NCBI RefSeq assembly: GCF_017744695.1
Contig: NZ_JAGIAS010000001.1
Location: 959,013-1,023,012, forward strand
DNA from: Dyadobacter sp.
GTDB lineage: Bacteria; Bacteroidota; Bacteroidia; Cytophagales; Spirosomataceae
DNA length: 64,000 nt
Direction: 5' to 3'
Shown piece by piece: positions 17,783-27,428 of the stretch. Each line of letters starts with the position of its first letter. The stretch's first letter is position 1. The position numbers and the translations under genes are program-made. The notes under the pieces are model-generated. The model did not search any database and had not been told where the DNA came from. It saw only the letters and a list, made by a program, of their open reading frames with translations.

Positions 17783-17816
17783 GTCAGCCTTAGCGGCCCG
17801 GTCCGCTAAGGCTGAC
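17783..17816. terminator. Bidirectional terminator between the S74 operon and the polysaccharide locus
   Basis: Perfect 14-bp arms (17783-17796 and 17803-17816, GTCAGCCTTAGCGG and complement) with a 6-nt loop, between two convergent genes. It lacks a strong T run. Confidence 0.7.
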
Positions 17817-17831
17817 AACAAAGTATGCCAA

Positions 17832-20800
17832 TTAATTTTTAGTGAATTTGGTGTTCTGTACCACCCCGCCGGCCGACTCTACCTCCACCACATACATCCC
17901 AGCCCGCAGCGGCCTGATACCCGGCACCGAAATCACTTCCGCCGGATTGGTGTAGCTTCGCGAAAGGATGCATTTGCCGTTCATGTCCACGAGCCGCACC
18001 ATCACTTTTCCTTCCAGCGATTCACCCAGTTTGATATTCAGTTCGTCTGCACCCGGATTGGGGTAAATGTTAATGCGGGATTTGGTATCATCCGCATCCC
18101 GGTAATTCACCATCCGGATCGCCGACCGCTCGCTCCGGCCGTCGAAATCGACCTGTTTCAACCGATAATAGTTAACAGCACCCATTACCGGCGCGAGGTC
18201 GTGGTAGGCATAAGACTGCTCTTTCGAAGAATCGCCGGCACCGGCCACTTTACCGATCGCCTTGAAAGTCTTACCGTCGGTGCTGCGTTCGATCACGAAT
18301 TCCTTGTTATTGGTCTCTTCGGAAGTTTTCCATTGCAGCAATGTCCCGGTATTCGACTTTTCGGCTGTGAAACCGATGAGTGTAACAGGCAATGTGGTAT
18401 TACTGAACTCCACAATAGCGGCATCTGCGGCAGGTATTGTGATAGAAAAGGTGCCCTGCACCTGTGTGGCCGTTTGGCGGGCGTTCTGGGCGCCACTGAA
18501 TAGCTCACGAGTCGAATAGTTATCGGATCCGCTCATACCCGCCCTTTGCAAATCGACATTGAACGTCTTGGGCGAGCCGCCGTAGTTGAAAATGGCGAGG
18601 TATGATTTGCTACCGGCATTTTTCACAAACAGCTCGTTCGCCTGATTACCCGTGTTGCCCTCCACAGGCGCGAATACGGTACCGCTGGCGGCCAGATTGA
18701 GCAGGTCTTCGTTTTGCAGAAGCGCCTGTGCTTTGGTCGTCCATGCACCCGAGGTCGAAAAATCATCGCCGGTAATGAGGGGACCGGTCACAATGCCGGA
18801 CGCCAGACGGGCGCGGTTTTCGCCGTCGGTTTGCGTGCCGAACACCAGGTGATCGGCGTCGAGGTAATTATAAATGTGCTTCTGCCACCAGCCATAGGTG
18901 GTGCTGTTCAATGTGTAGGCCGTTTCATTGATGTCCTTGTACGCGTCACATGCGATCCTGCGCATGTGTGCGTAACGCCCGGTGGCGAGATTAGGCGAAA
19001 TCGCTGCGTAGACGAGCATTTTACCGTCGAGCTGGTCGGTCAGGTACTCCATTCCCTTGCGGTAAGCTTCCATGCCTGTGTGAATGGTATTGTCATAATA
19101 GCTGTCGGCTTCCAGCGATGCATGACCGAGGAAATCGATTTTAATCATTTCAAAACCACAGGCAATGAACTTGCCGATCACCATTTGCAAACGCGCCTTG
19201 GTACCCGGATGCGTCGGGTCTAATGCGTAGGCACCATCCAGTTCGATAGGGTTGCCATTCACCTTCGTCCAGGCGTCCTGATAGTTATAGGTGCTCCCTT
19301 CCATTTGCCGCGCAAACTTGCCCCAGTCAACAAACGGTGCCCAGTAAATACCCGGTTTGAAGCCTTTGCTTTTACAGTAATTGGCAAATTCGGTCAGTTC
19401 ATTGAAATTACCATTCAACCCGCCGCCCGACATATTGTCCCAGTAAGAATCGAGGTCAATATAAAGGGTACTATCACTGTTCCGGAAGTTAGGGACGCCC
19501 GTAGAAAAGAAATCCACCACCGACTTCGCCTTCGGCAAATTAATCGACGACTGAATCGCACCCCAGCTGTTCCAACCGAAAGGGGTACCTGCGGTCCAGT
19601 TGAAAATATAGCGCGGCTCGGCCAATGCATTCGCCTGGCCGAAGGTATCGAAGCCCGCACGCCAGTCGGCCCCGTAGCTCACCATAATGCGCGGCGAGCG
19701 GCAGGCGGTTTGCCCTACCGATACCCATCCGTGGCCGCGTTTGTCGCGCGTCACACTTTCCTGCGTCCAGCCAGCCACGACCGCCACATAGTTGGTCGTG
19801 CTCCTGCCCTCGCCTACGAGGTTAACGCCCGTTTTCCAGACCGAATGCTCCACCGATCCTATCACGAGGCCTTTCCGGTTGGCATTATCATAGATCGCGC
19901 CTGCTTCCGAGCTGAAAAAATTGGCATAACGCACCTCTTTCGCATCGTAGCGCACCCAGGCGTCATTATCGAACGGTACAAACAATGCACGGCGGTCGGT
20001 GTTCGATTGAATATCCACATAATTGGAAACCAGCGGCGTCATTTTATAGCAATTCGAGCCATTGCCGGTCAATACCAGTTCGGTAAAGAAATGCTCTTTG
20101 CCGGGATAGGTATAAAACACCTGCTGCATACCAATCGCCCCGCTTTTGGTCATGGTGATCACGTGCCTGGTACCGCTCCCGAATGCATCGGTTACGGGCG
20201 TCGAGGAGTAAGTACGCCCTGTGAAACCGGTACTCTGGTGCACCTGGTCCGAGTTTGCACTGGAAGTAGCTTCGCCAATTACTTTCACATTATTAAAATA
20301 TACCGAATAATACCCGTTGGCCAGATCGTAATCGATCCGGTTGTTGCTACCGAACGCAATGCTCCGGATATTGGGGGTGTTCATCGGCGAGAATGCGATC
20401 TTGTCGATATTCGGGCCGTAGTTGTTCGGGTTGTCGAGACGGATGCTGTTGCTGCCCGCATTCAAAACAATGCTGACGGTAATGGCCGCAGGCGTAGACC
20501 ACCCGCCCGACGCCGGGCAGGAAACAGCAATAGCCGTACCGCCATTCGGCGTGACGTTGATCGTACGCGGGTCGCCGGTGCTGTAAGTGACGGTAAGGTT
20601 GTAAGTACCAGCCGCGGCCACATTCACCGGGATCACCACGGCCCCATTGCCGAGGTTACCTACCTGGCTTCCACCCGAGCAGCTTCCGCAGCTCTGGATA
20701 TCGGCACCATTGGAAAGGACGCCGCTTTCCGCTTCAAAGCTTTGCGCGAAAGCATTCACCTGTACGAGCATCAGCGCCCCCAAGAGCATTGTTGTGCGAC

Positions 20801-20870
20801 AAAGCGATGCACCGCTGCCGAACGGGTGGCGTAAGGCCATTCCGTTCAGCATTGAAAATAATTTTCTCAT
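17832..20870 (-). CDS. GH36-like alpha-galactosidase with CBM6/35 and T9SS tail
   Basis: A 1012-residue exported glycosidase. A long signal peptide ends NAFAQ at ~43. Residues ~44-162 are a CBM6/35-like module (FEAESGVLSNGADI, GTYNLTVTYSTGD). A beta-sandwich runs to ~420. The (beta/alpha)8 barrel carries the clan GH-D signatures PFGWNSWGAI (431-440), LYIDLDSYWDN, GIYWAPFVDWGK and MIKIDFLGHA. In the last, Asp579 of the K-x-D-F motif should be the nucleophile; the acid/base is probably an Asp near 642 (RIACDAYKDI). A fibronectin-like linker and a type IX sorting domain (INIYPNPGADELNIKLG) finish the protein. As the last gene of the FecR/SusC/SusD operon it is the cell-surface enzyme of the locus. 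An alpha-galactoside is the likely but unproven substrate. Confidence 0.87.
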   Translation of the reverse strand: MRKLFSMLNGMALRHPFGSGASLCRTTMLLGALMLVQVNAFAQSFEAESGVLSNGADIQSCGSCSGGSQVGNLGNGAVVIPVNVAAAGTYNLTVTYSTGDPRTINVTPNGGTAIAVSCPASGGWSTPAAITVSIVLNAGSNSIRLDNPNNYGPNIDKIAFSPMNTPNIRSIAFGSNNRIDYDLANGYYSVYFNNVKVIGEATSSANSDQVHQSTGFTGRTYSSTPVTDAFGSGTRHVITMTKSGAIGMQQVFYTYPGKEHFFTELVLTGNGSNCYKMTPLVSNYVDIQSNTDRRALFVPFDNDAWVRYDAKEVRYANFFSSEAGAIYDNANRKGLVIGSVEHSVWKTGVNLVGEGRSTTNYVAVVAGWTQESVTRDKRGHGWVSVGQTACRSPRIMVSYGADWRAGFDTFGQANALAEPRYIFNWTAGTPFGWNSWGAIQSSINLPKAKSVVDFFSTGVPNFRNSDSTLYIDLDSYWDNMSGGGLNGNFNELTEFANYCKSKGFKPGIYWAPFVDWGKFARQMEGSTYNYQDAWTKVNGNPIELDGAYALDPTHPGTKARLQMVIGKFIACGFEMIKIDFLGHASLEADSYYDNTIHTGMEAYRKGMEYLTDQLDGKMLVYAAISPNLATGRYAHMRRIACDAYKDINETAYTLNSTTYGWWQKHIYNYLDADHLVFGTQTDGENRARLASGIVTGPLITGDDFSTSGAWTTKAQALLQNEDLLNLAASGTVFAPVEGNTGNQANELFVKNAGSKSYLAIFNYGGSPKTFNVDLQRAGMSGSDNYSTRELFSGAQNARQTATQVQGTFSITIPAADAAIVEFSNTTLPVTLIGFTAEKSNTGTLLQWKTSEETNNKEFVIERSTDGKTFKAIGKVAGAGDSSKEQSYAYHDLAPVMGAVNYYRLKQVDFDGRSERSAIRMVNYRDADDTKSRINIYPNPGADELNIKLGESLEGKVMVRLVDMNGKCILSRSYTNPAEVISVPGIRPLRAGMYVVEVESAGGVVQNTKFTKN

Positions 20871-20910
20871 ACTGAATGATTTTCAGGTTAATGTTTTTCA
20901 AAAAGAGAGC

Positions 20911-22569
20911 TTAATACCCGGCATTCTGCTTCAATGCCCCGCCCGACGCCTGTATCTCGCTTTGCGGGATCGGCTGCCAGTAGTTTTTGTCCTGGAACTT
21001 GCGCCCTTCCAATGCGATGATCTTCACATATTCAATGGAGCCGTCGGTCTTCTTCTCGGGCCGCACGCCGTAAGCCGGCACGTTTTCCGTCAGGTTGGCG
21101 ATTTTCCAGCGTCGGACGTCGAAGAACCGGTGCTCCTCGAATGCCAGCTCCACGCGACGCTCGTTACGGATGCGTTCGCGCATAGCCGCTTGTGTGAGGC
21201 CGGCCGGCAGATCGGGCATTCCCGCACGTTTGCGGATCTGGTTGATCGCGGCGTAAACCGTTGCGTCCGGGCCTGTGGCTTCGTTACGCGCCTCGGCGTA
21301 GTTCAGCAGGATCTCGCCGTAGCGGATGTATTTCCAGGGCTGAGTGGCCGTCTGGTTGGCATTACGGATCGGGCTCTGGTCATTGATGAATTTGTAAACA
21401 TAATAACCCGTCTTAGTGGTGTTCCAGTTTTCATTACCGTCCTTGCTGTCCTGCCCGCCCGGCACAAACGTCTCCACGTTGCGCTCGCGGTAGGCCGCGC
21501 CGTTGTACAAAATACTCATCGTCAGGCGTGGGTCGCGGTTCTTGTAAGGCTCTTTCGGATTGTAGCCCGATTTCGGATCGGTGATTTTCGTGCCGTCCAT
21601 CATTTCATAATCATCCACCAGGTTCTGCAAAGGCGTGTTGCCTGCCCAACCGCCGTAGCCATTCGGGCCATTTACGAGTTCGAGGTTGGTGTGCTCGTTG
21701 GTAGGCGAATAAAGGCGGATGAAAATGTCTTCCGAAGTATTGTTGGTGATAAAAAGCCTACGGTAGTCATTGTACAGCGAGAATGCATTCTTGTCCATCA
21801 CCACCTTGGCTGCGTCTGCCGCTTTCTGCCATTTGGCAACGTCGTTTTGGTCATTGTTGTACAACGGGCTTGCCGCATAAAGTAACAGCCGCGCTTTCAA
21901 TGCCAATGCCGCATTCTCGGAACCGCGGCCGGGGGTAACCGCCGAACCAGCCAGGCCGGCAGCAGCAGCATCCAGCTCGGTGATGGCATAGGTAAGACTC
22001 TCCCCGATGCTTTTGCGCTGGTAGAGTTCGGTGTAATCGCGGTCTTCCAAAGTATAAACCTTGTCGCCTATGACAGGAATGCCTCCAAAGTTGCGGATCA
22101 AATCGTGGTAGCGATAGGCGCGGATGAAGCGCAGTTCCGCCTTCAGACGTTTCTTGCCCGATTCGCTCATGGGCACTTTATCGAGGTTGGCGAGGCCATA
22201 GTTGCACTCACGGATGCTGCGGTAGCTGCGCGTCCAGGTGTTGGAAATCCAACCCGTGCGGTCGGGAGCGGCATTGCCCTGCTGCACGAAATAAGTATCG
22301 TTATCAAAATTACAGATCGACTCGTCGGTCACGGAGCTCATCCAGGCATCCTCGAACCCGCGCCCGAAACCCGGCTTATCCCCTTCGGTCGAGAGCTGCA
22401 CACCCACATAACGGCCTACTACATACGCATCGGCCAGCGCGGAGTCGGCCCAGATAGCCTGGTCGGAGATAATATCGGTCGGTTTGGTATCCAGAAACGC
22501 GTCGTCGCAGGCAGTAAGGCAGGCCGTCGCGCCGGTGAGCAAGCTTAGTATCAGTTTATTCAATCTCAT
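20911..22569 (-). CDS. SusD/RagB-family glycan-binding outer-membrane lipoprotein
   Basis: A 552-residue lipoprotein with lipobox LTAC at residues 18-21. SusD features are CDDAFLDTKPTDIISDQAIW at the N-terminus, a TPR-rich core (FIRAYRYHDLIRNFGGIPV, a strong family motif) and the C-terminal RIRNERRVELAFEEHRFFDVRRW with the usual end LKQNAGY. SusD forms the lid of the SusC transporter and captures the oligosaccharide at the cell surface. The gene starts 12 bp after susC ends and is followed 40 bp later by the GH36-like gene, giving the canonical order. Ligand specificity cannot be read from sequence. Confidence 0.95.
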   Translation of the reverse strand: MRLNKLILSLLTGATACLTACDDAFLDTKPTDIISDQAIWADSALADAYVVGRYVGVQLSTEGDKPGFGRGFEDAWMSSVTDESICNFDNDTYFVQQGNAAPDRTGWISNTWTRSYRSIRECNYGLANLDKVPMSESGKKRLKAELRFIRAYRYHDLIRNFGGIPVIGDKVYTLEDRDYTELYQRKSIGESLTYAITELDAAAAGLAGSAVTPGRGSENAALALKARLLLYAASPLYNNDQNDVAKWQKAADAAKVVMDKNAFSLYNDYRRLFITNNTSEDIFIRLYSPTNEHTNLELVNGPNGYGGWAGNTPLQNLVDDYEMMDGTKITDPKSGYNPKEPYKNRDPRLTMSILYNGAAYRERNVETFVPGGQDSKDGNENWNTTKTGYYVYKFINDQSPIRNANQTATQPWKYIRYGEILLNYAEARNEATGPDATVYAAINQIRKRAGMPDLPAGLTQAAMRERIRNERRVELAFEEHRFFDVRRWKIANLTENVPAYGVRPEKKTDGSIEYVKIIALEGRKFQDKNYWQPIPQSEIQASGGALKQNAGY

Positions 22570-22581
22570 GTCTTTATCAGT

Positions 22582-25500
22582 TTAGAATGTCACGTTCACG
22601 CCCACATTGTAGATTTTCTGCTGCGGATAGAAGAAAGCATTGCCATTGTCCCCTTCCGGATCGAAATCCTTCACTTTGGTGAATGTGAGCAGGTTAAATC
22701 CGTTGGTGTAGATCCGCAAGCCGCCCAACCCGATTCTTGAAATAATCTTTTGTGGCACATTGTAAGCCAGCTCCACGTTTTTCAGACGGAGGAAAGCGGT
22801 ATTCTGGAACCAGAACGTGTTTTTATAGCTACCATTCACGCCCGTACCCGTACGCGAATCGATGCGTGGCGAGTTGCCGTTCGGGTTGGAAGGGCTCCAC
22901 GCATCCTCAGCACGCGACTGCATCACGCTGCTGAACTCGCCCGCTTCCACCACCACATATTGCGCCACGCGCGCCTGGCCTTGCAACAGGACATTCAAAG
23001 TGAGGTTTTTCCAACCTCCACCCAGGTTCACACCGTAAGTGATCTGCGGTACATTGCTGTACTGCGAACGGATGCGGTCGGCGGCGTCGATCTTGCCGTC
23101 GCCATTGTAATCCTCATATTTAAGATCGCCCATTCCCGCTCCCGAAACATGCGGATAAGCGTCCAGCTCCTGCTGCGTTTTGAACACACCGATGGCGCGG
23201 TACATGAGGTCTGCATTGGGATTACCCAGGTCCGAGCCAAGCGGCATACCGGTGGCACGCTGGTAATCGAGCGTGTTGGGGGCCTCGTCGATAAAAATCA
23301 CCTCACTTTTAGCAAATGCAAAGTTACCGCCGATGTTATAACTGAAATTGTTGTGGCTGCCCGCATACTGGATCTGCGTTTCCAAACCGCGGTTATGCAC
23401 CTCGGCAATGTTCTCTTTCGGGATTTGCGAGCTACTGATACCCGTCAACGCAGGAATGCTCACATTGCGGCTGGCGAGGATATTGGTACGGTTCTCGAAA
23501 AACAGATCGAGATCGAACGTCAGCTTTTTGAAGAGGGTGGAATTGAGGCCCACATTGTATTTCTTCGCGACTTCCCAGGTAATATTCGGATTGGCGAGCA
23601 ATGAATACTGAATGAGCGGCACGTTGCCGGCATTACTGCCGGTCGAGAATGCACCATTGCGCACCTGGAAATTGTCGCGGAACTGGTTGGGGTTCACGCG
23701 GTCGTTACCCAGCTCACCGTACGAAGCCCTGATTTTAAGGTCATTGATGGCATTACCCGTCTGAAACCAGGGTTCCTGCGACACCCGCCAGCCCAATGAA
23801 ATACCCGGGAAGAACCCATAACGGTTGCCCTTCGGAAACACCGATGACCCATCGTAACGCAACTGTATTTCAGCCAGGTAACGCCCCAGATAATTGTAGT
23901 TCACCCGCCCGAACACATTCCGGCGCGATGTGCGGTAGCTGCTTCCGCTGTTGCCGAAATCAACCGGCTGTGCACCACCCTGGCTCAGGTCGGGCAGCTG
24001 TGTGGTGATGAAGTTGTTACGCGACGCGCTGAAAAACTCCTGTGTCTCGCGGCTCTGCTCGTAAGCGATGAACGACGACAATGCGTGGTCGCCGAAATTC
24101 TTCACGTAATTCAATTTGATATTACCTGTCAGCAAAGCCCTGTTCGTCTGGCTCTCGTACATCTGCGCCTTCGCGGGCCCGCCCAACACGGTGCTGTACT
24201 GCCGGGTAGTTTTGTTGTATTGATAAACGATCCAGTTGGTTTTCATTTCCTTGGTAAATGCAAAACTCTGGTCGGCGGAGAAGAAGCCGTCAACCGACAA
24301 ACCACTGATAGGCAACTGGTAGCTGGCTCTCAAAATACCGTTCGAAACGGTGGTAGGGCTGTTGTTGGTACCTGCCAAAGTAGCCATGGCGATCGGGTTC
24401 TTGCCTTGCTCTACCCCTGCGCCGAGTTTGCCGTCGGGATAACGTGCAGGCAGTGTGGGATAAGTTCTGTACAAAAACTCAAACACGTTGCTCGCGCCGA
24501 AACCTGCGATATAGCTGCGGTTCTCGCGCCGCGTTGCCAGCTGGATCCCGAAGCTCAGTTTATCATTCACATTCACATTCACATTCGACCGGACGCTATA
24601 CTGGCGGTATTTGTTCACGCCATCGCGGTAAAGGCCATCCTGGTACAACGTCCCTGCCGACACGAAATAGTTGATCTTCTCAGTCCCGCCGGAAACGGAG
24701 AGGTTATGCTGGTTCTGGCGCGCAACCGGCTTCATCAATTCCTTCACCCAGTTGGTATTGGGGTAATTAATCGGGTCAGACCCGTCACGGAATTTCTGGA
24801 TTTCGGCATCGCTGTACCGCTGGTTCATCCCGCCCGACGGGTTACGGTAGTAGTCGATCGTATTCAGGATCCCCGCATACGTAGGCGCATCCACGAATTT
24901 GGGCAGGCGCGTGGGCTGCACAAAGCCCTGATTGAAGGAATAATCGAAGCGCGGCTTCCCTGCGAGGCCTTTTTTGGTTGTAATCAAAATAACCCCGTTC
25001 GCTGCCTGTGCACCATAAATGGCTGCGGAAGCATCTTTGAGCACAGAAATGCTTTCGATATCATTCGGGTTGAGGCGGTCCAGTCCTCCGATTGCATTGG
25101 CGATCCCGTCGATCACAATGAGCGGACTGCTGTTGCCGGTAGTAGCCCGGCCGCGGATCAATATGCTCGATCCATCCGAACCAGGCTCGCCGGAGCGGTT
25201 GTTGGCGACCAGACCGGCCAAACGGCCTGCAAACGAGTTGGAGATATTCGCCTGAGGACTGCGGGTAATTTCAGAGCCCTGCACCGTTGCCACCGATCCG
25301 GTTATATTCTTTTTAGATTGCGTACCGTATCCCACTACTACCACCTCTTCCAGCGATTTCGAATCCACGGCCAAAGTCACATCCACGACCGTTTGCGCGC
25401 CTACCACTACTTCTTTGGACAAATATCCCACGAAGGAAAATATCAGCACGGAAGGCCCCGCCGCATTTTGGTCATCCGGAATATCGAGTGCATAGGCACC

Positions 25501-26031
25501 TTGCTCGTCCGTAACCGTACCTCGCTGCGTACCTTTCAGCACTACGCTCACGCCCGGCAGCTTGTCGCCCTTGTCGTCGATGACGGTACCGGTGAGCCGG
25601 ATATCTGCCACGCTGGCCGTACCGGTCTGTACGGCACCGGGCACCGGCGTTTCCTGCAAAAACGACACTTTGCGGCTGCGTTTGAGGATAATCTGCCCGT
25701 CGCCCGGCTGGTATTCGATCTGCAATGGGAGGAAAAGTCGGTCGAGCACGGCCGAAAGCTTCTCGTTGCTGGCATTCAGGCTCACCCTCGTGCGCACGGG
25801 TATGATGCTGCGGCTGTATGCGAAACGCACGCCGGCCAGGTTCTCCAAGCGATCCAGGGCGGTGCCGAGGGAGATATTGTCCGCCTGGATACTCACGTTT
25901 TTGGCCAGCAGGTCCTGCGCATTGATATCCCTCGCGTAACCGCCCGCCGCGATTATTCCGATCAGGAAAAGCTGTAAAATGGATAACCGCATAATATGGT
26001 ATGCCGTCTTGCTTTTTAGGAAAAAATACAT
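22582..26031 (-). CDS. SusC/RagA-family TonB-dependent transporter with STN signalling domain
   Basis: About 1149 residues from the ATG at 26031, which gives a normal N-terminus (MYFFLKSKTAYHIMRLSILQ). An upstream ATG at 26130 would add 33 implausible residues. Order: signal peptide; STN domain at ~44-118 (VSIQADNISLGTALDRLENL); carboxypeptidase-like domain at ~145-223 (GTVIDDKGDKLPGVSVVLKG, then TDEQGAYALDIP); TonB plug from ~228 (EEVVVVGYGTQSKKNITGSV, then SPLIVIDGIANAIGGLDRLN); and a 22-strand barrel to the end. The STN domain shows that the transporter also signals to the FecR anti-sigma factor, matching its upstream neighbour. It imports the oligosaccharide held by SusD. Confidence 0.95.
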   Translation of the reverse strand: MYFFLKSKTAYHIMRLSILQLFLIGIIAAGGYARDINAQDLLAKNVSIQADNISLGTALDRLENLAGVRFAYSRSIIPVRTRVSLNASNEKLSAVLDRLFLPLQIEYQPGDGQIILKRSRKVSFLQETPVPGAVQTGTASVADIRLTGTVIDDKGDKLPGVSVVLKGTQRGTVTDEQGAYALDIPDDQNAAGPSVLIFSFVGYLSKEVVVGAQTVVDVTLAVDSKSLEEVVVVGYGTQSKKNITGSVATVQGSEITRSPQANISNSFAGRLAGLVANNRSGEPGSDGSSILIRGRATTGNSSPLIVIDGIANAIGGLDRLNPNDIESISVLKDASAAIYGAQAANGVILITTKKGLAGKPRFDYSFNQGFVQPTRLPKFVDAPTYAGILNTIDYYRNPSGGMNQRYSDAEIQKFRDGSDPINYPNTNWVKELMKPVARQNQHNLSVSGGTEKINYFVSAGTLYQDGLYRDGVNKYRQYSVRSNVNVNVNDKLSFGIQLATRRENRSYIAGFGASNVFEFLYRTYPTLPARYPDGKLGAGVEQGKNPIAMATLAGTNNSPTTVSNGILRASYQLPISGLSVDGFFSADQSFAFTKEMKTNWIVYQYNKTTRQYSTVLGGPAKAQMYESQTNRALLTGNIKLNYVKNFGDHALSSFIAYEQSRETQEFFSASRNNFITTQLPDLSQGGAQPVDFGNSGSSYRTSRRNVFGRVNYNYLGRYLAEIQLRYDGSSVFPKGNRYGFFPGISLGWRVSQEPWFQTGNAINDLKIRASYGELGNDRVNPNQFRDNFQVRNGAFSTGSNAGNVPLIQYSLLANPNITWEVAKKYNVGLNSTLFKKLTFDLDLFFENRTNILASRNVSIPALTGISSSQIPKENIAEVHNRGLETQIQYAGSHNNFSYNIGGNFAFAKSEVIFIDEAPNTLDYQRATGMPLGSDLGNPNADLMYRAIGVFKTQQELDAYPHVSGAGMGDLKYEDYNGDGKIDAADRIRSQYSNVPQITYGVNLGGGWKNLTLNVLLQGQARVAQYVVVEAGEFSSVMQSRAEDAWSPSNPNGNSPRIDSRTGTGVNGSYKNTFWFQNTAFLRLKNVELAYNVPQKIISRIGLGGLRIYTNGFNLLTFTKVKDFDPEGDNGNAFFYPQQKIYNVGVNVTF

Positions 26032-26064
26032 AAGTTTGAAATGGTTAATATGAACAATAGGAAG

Positions 26065-26137
26065 CCTTGCATCACCGGCCAGTGATGTTCCATCAAGGTC
26101 TTCGTTCAGGATCAGGGGTGCTTCCATCACTCCTGAT
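26065..26137 (-). promoter_or_regulatory. Leader with two hairpins between FecR and SusC genes
   Basis: A 10-bp arm pair with one G:U (26111-26120 and 26128-26137) is followed on the minus strand by a second stem (26065-26075 with 26082-26098, CATCAC/GTGATG plus CCTTG/CAAGG around a bulge). They precede the susC start by 34 bp or more. They could modulate transcription or translation of the transporter relative to FecR. Neither has a T run, so simple termination is unlikely. Confidence 0.35.
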
Positions 26138-26231
26138 TTTCTTTTGAAGCGGGTATTATTTCGGTTGGTTGAATTTTGTCATAGGGCGGCTGTTAGGTGT
26201 CTGTTTTGATTGGTATTGAATGGGATTCTTC

Positions 26232-27293
26232 CTACTCCGAAGCGGCACATCCCTCTCCGCGGATCACGATCTCGTCATTTTGCATCACATAGCTCGCGTC
26301 CACGATCTGCATGGTCATTTCAAGTATTTCCGAAAGCCGGTTCTGGTCGAATGTCGCCTTCACCCGGCAGTTTTCAAGATTGGGATTTTGCAGGCGGATC
26401 TTCACGTCGAACTTCTCTTCCAGCTTTTTCACTACTTCCCCCAGCTTCGCATCACTGAAAGTCAATGAAACTGGCTGCCATAACGGCGCTTTTTCGGCCA
26501 CTTCGGGCACCGCTTCGCTTACCAGCTCGCCGGAAGCTACTTTGAAAACCGCTTGCTGATGCGGCAGGAGCATTACCTCCGCGCCCTTGTCGGCCGTTAC
26601 CGAAACCTTACCTGTTACGACGGAAACCGCATATTCCGCCTCGCCTTTAAGCGCACGCACATTGAAGCTCGTGCCCAGCACTTTCACCTGCACCGACTCG
26701 CCGTGGACGAAGAATGGCCGCGACGCGTCATGGGTTACCTCAAAAAATGCCTCGCCTTCGAGGGAAACTTCGCGGGAATCCTGCTTGAAATCTTCTTTGG
26801 CATAAGTAATGCGGGTACCGGGGTTCAGCCAGGCTTCGGAGCCGTCGGGGAATGTATGCTTGCGTACCTGACGGGTCTTGTTCACGACCGCAATGGTGTT
26901 GCCGCCGGCTTTGAAAACGGATTTGTTCTGAGATAAAAAATGATAACCGCCAACGCCCACCGCGAGGAGGACCATCGCCGCTACCGCATACCGCAGCAAT
27001 CTTTGGAATACGGAGCTCCGGTGCGCCGGGCGCTGCAAGGACACAGTCTGTACCTCGCTGGCCGATGCATCTCCGCCCGACAATCTCTGAATCTCATTCT
27101 GCACTTTGCCCAAATGCCGGGGTTGATCGAACGCCGCCGGGCTGCCGGGCCCTTCCGATAACGAGGCGTACCATTCGTCGACCAGAAATGCTTCCTCCGG
27201 CGTGCATTGCCCTTCGACATAGCGTTTCAAAAGCTCCGGCGAAATGTTGTCGCCTGGCGAGGCGTCGCCCGACGAATGCTTATTTTTATTCAT
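26232..27293 (-). CDS. FecR-family anti-sigma factor
   Basis: A 353-residue inner-membrane protein. The cytoplasmic N-terminus (~1-90) has the sigma-binding pattern SPELLKRYVEGQCTPEEAFLVDEWY. A single membrane helix at ~95-117 (YAVAAMVLLAVGVGGYHFL) is followed by the FecR domain (RKHTFPDGSEAWLNPGTRITY, EVSLEGEAFFEVTHDASRPF) and a C-terminal DUF4974 domain (VSLTFSDAKLGEVVKKLEEKF), which resembles STN. It binds and restrains the ECF sigma factor until the SusC STN domain reports ligand. The sigma gene is transcribed divergently rather than lying upstream in the same operon, the more common arrangement. Confidence 0.93.
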   Translation of the reverse strand: MNKNKHSSGDASPGDNISPELLKRYVEGQCTPEEAFLVDEWYASLSEGPGSPAAFDQPRHLGKVQNEIQRLSGGDASASEVQTVSLQRPAHRSSVFQRLLRYAVAAMVLLAVGVGGYHFLSQNKSVFKAGGNTIAVVNKTRQVRKHTFPDGSEAWLNPGTRITYAKEDFKQDSREVSLEGEAFFEVTHDASRPFFVHGESVQVKVLGTSFNVRALKGEAEYAVSVVTGKVSVTADKGAEVMLLPHQQAVFKVASGELVSEAVPEVAEKAPLWQPVSLTFSDAKLGEVVKKLEEKFDVKIRLQNPNLENCRVKATFDQNRLSEILEMTMQIVDASYVMQNDEIVIRGEGCAASE

Positions 27294-27406
27294 AATGCGT
27301 TTGTAATGACGGCTATTTCAGTTCCCTATAAACAGGACGCGCGGCACGCCTCCATCCCTAGTGACTTTTGAAGAAATTTTATGACAAATACTATTTGAAT
27401 CCTTAT

Positions 27407-27414
27407 TACTTTTG
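27407..27414 (+). promoter_or_regulatory. Candidate -7 box of the ECF sigma gene
   Basis: TACTTTTG matches TAnnTTTG exactly and lies 14 bp before the first ATG of the sigma gene. If used, the 5' leader would be under 20 nt. A -33 TTTG at standard spacing is missing (the nearest is 9 nt away). Confidence 0.3.
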
Positions 27415-27428
27415 GTCGAAGTTGAAGC

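Noticed and set aside
19305..20834. 509-codon open frame antisense to the GH36-like gene
   Set aside because: Same reason: Arg/His-rich, no motif, fully inside a well-supported gene.
24085..25977. 630-codon open frame antisense to the SusC gene
   Set aside because: It is a shadow of the SusC codon pattern: His- and Arg-rich with no domain. The SusC reading is certain.
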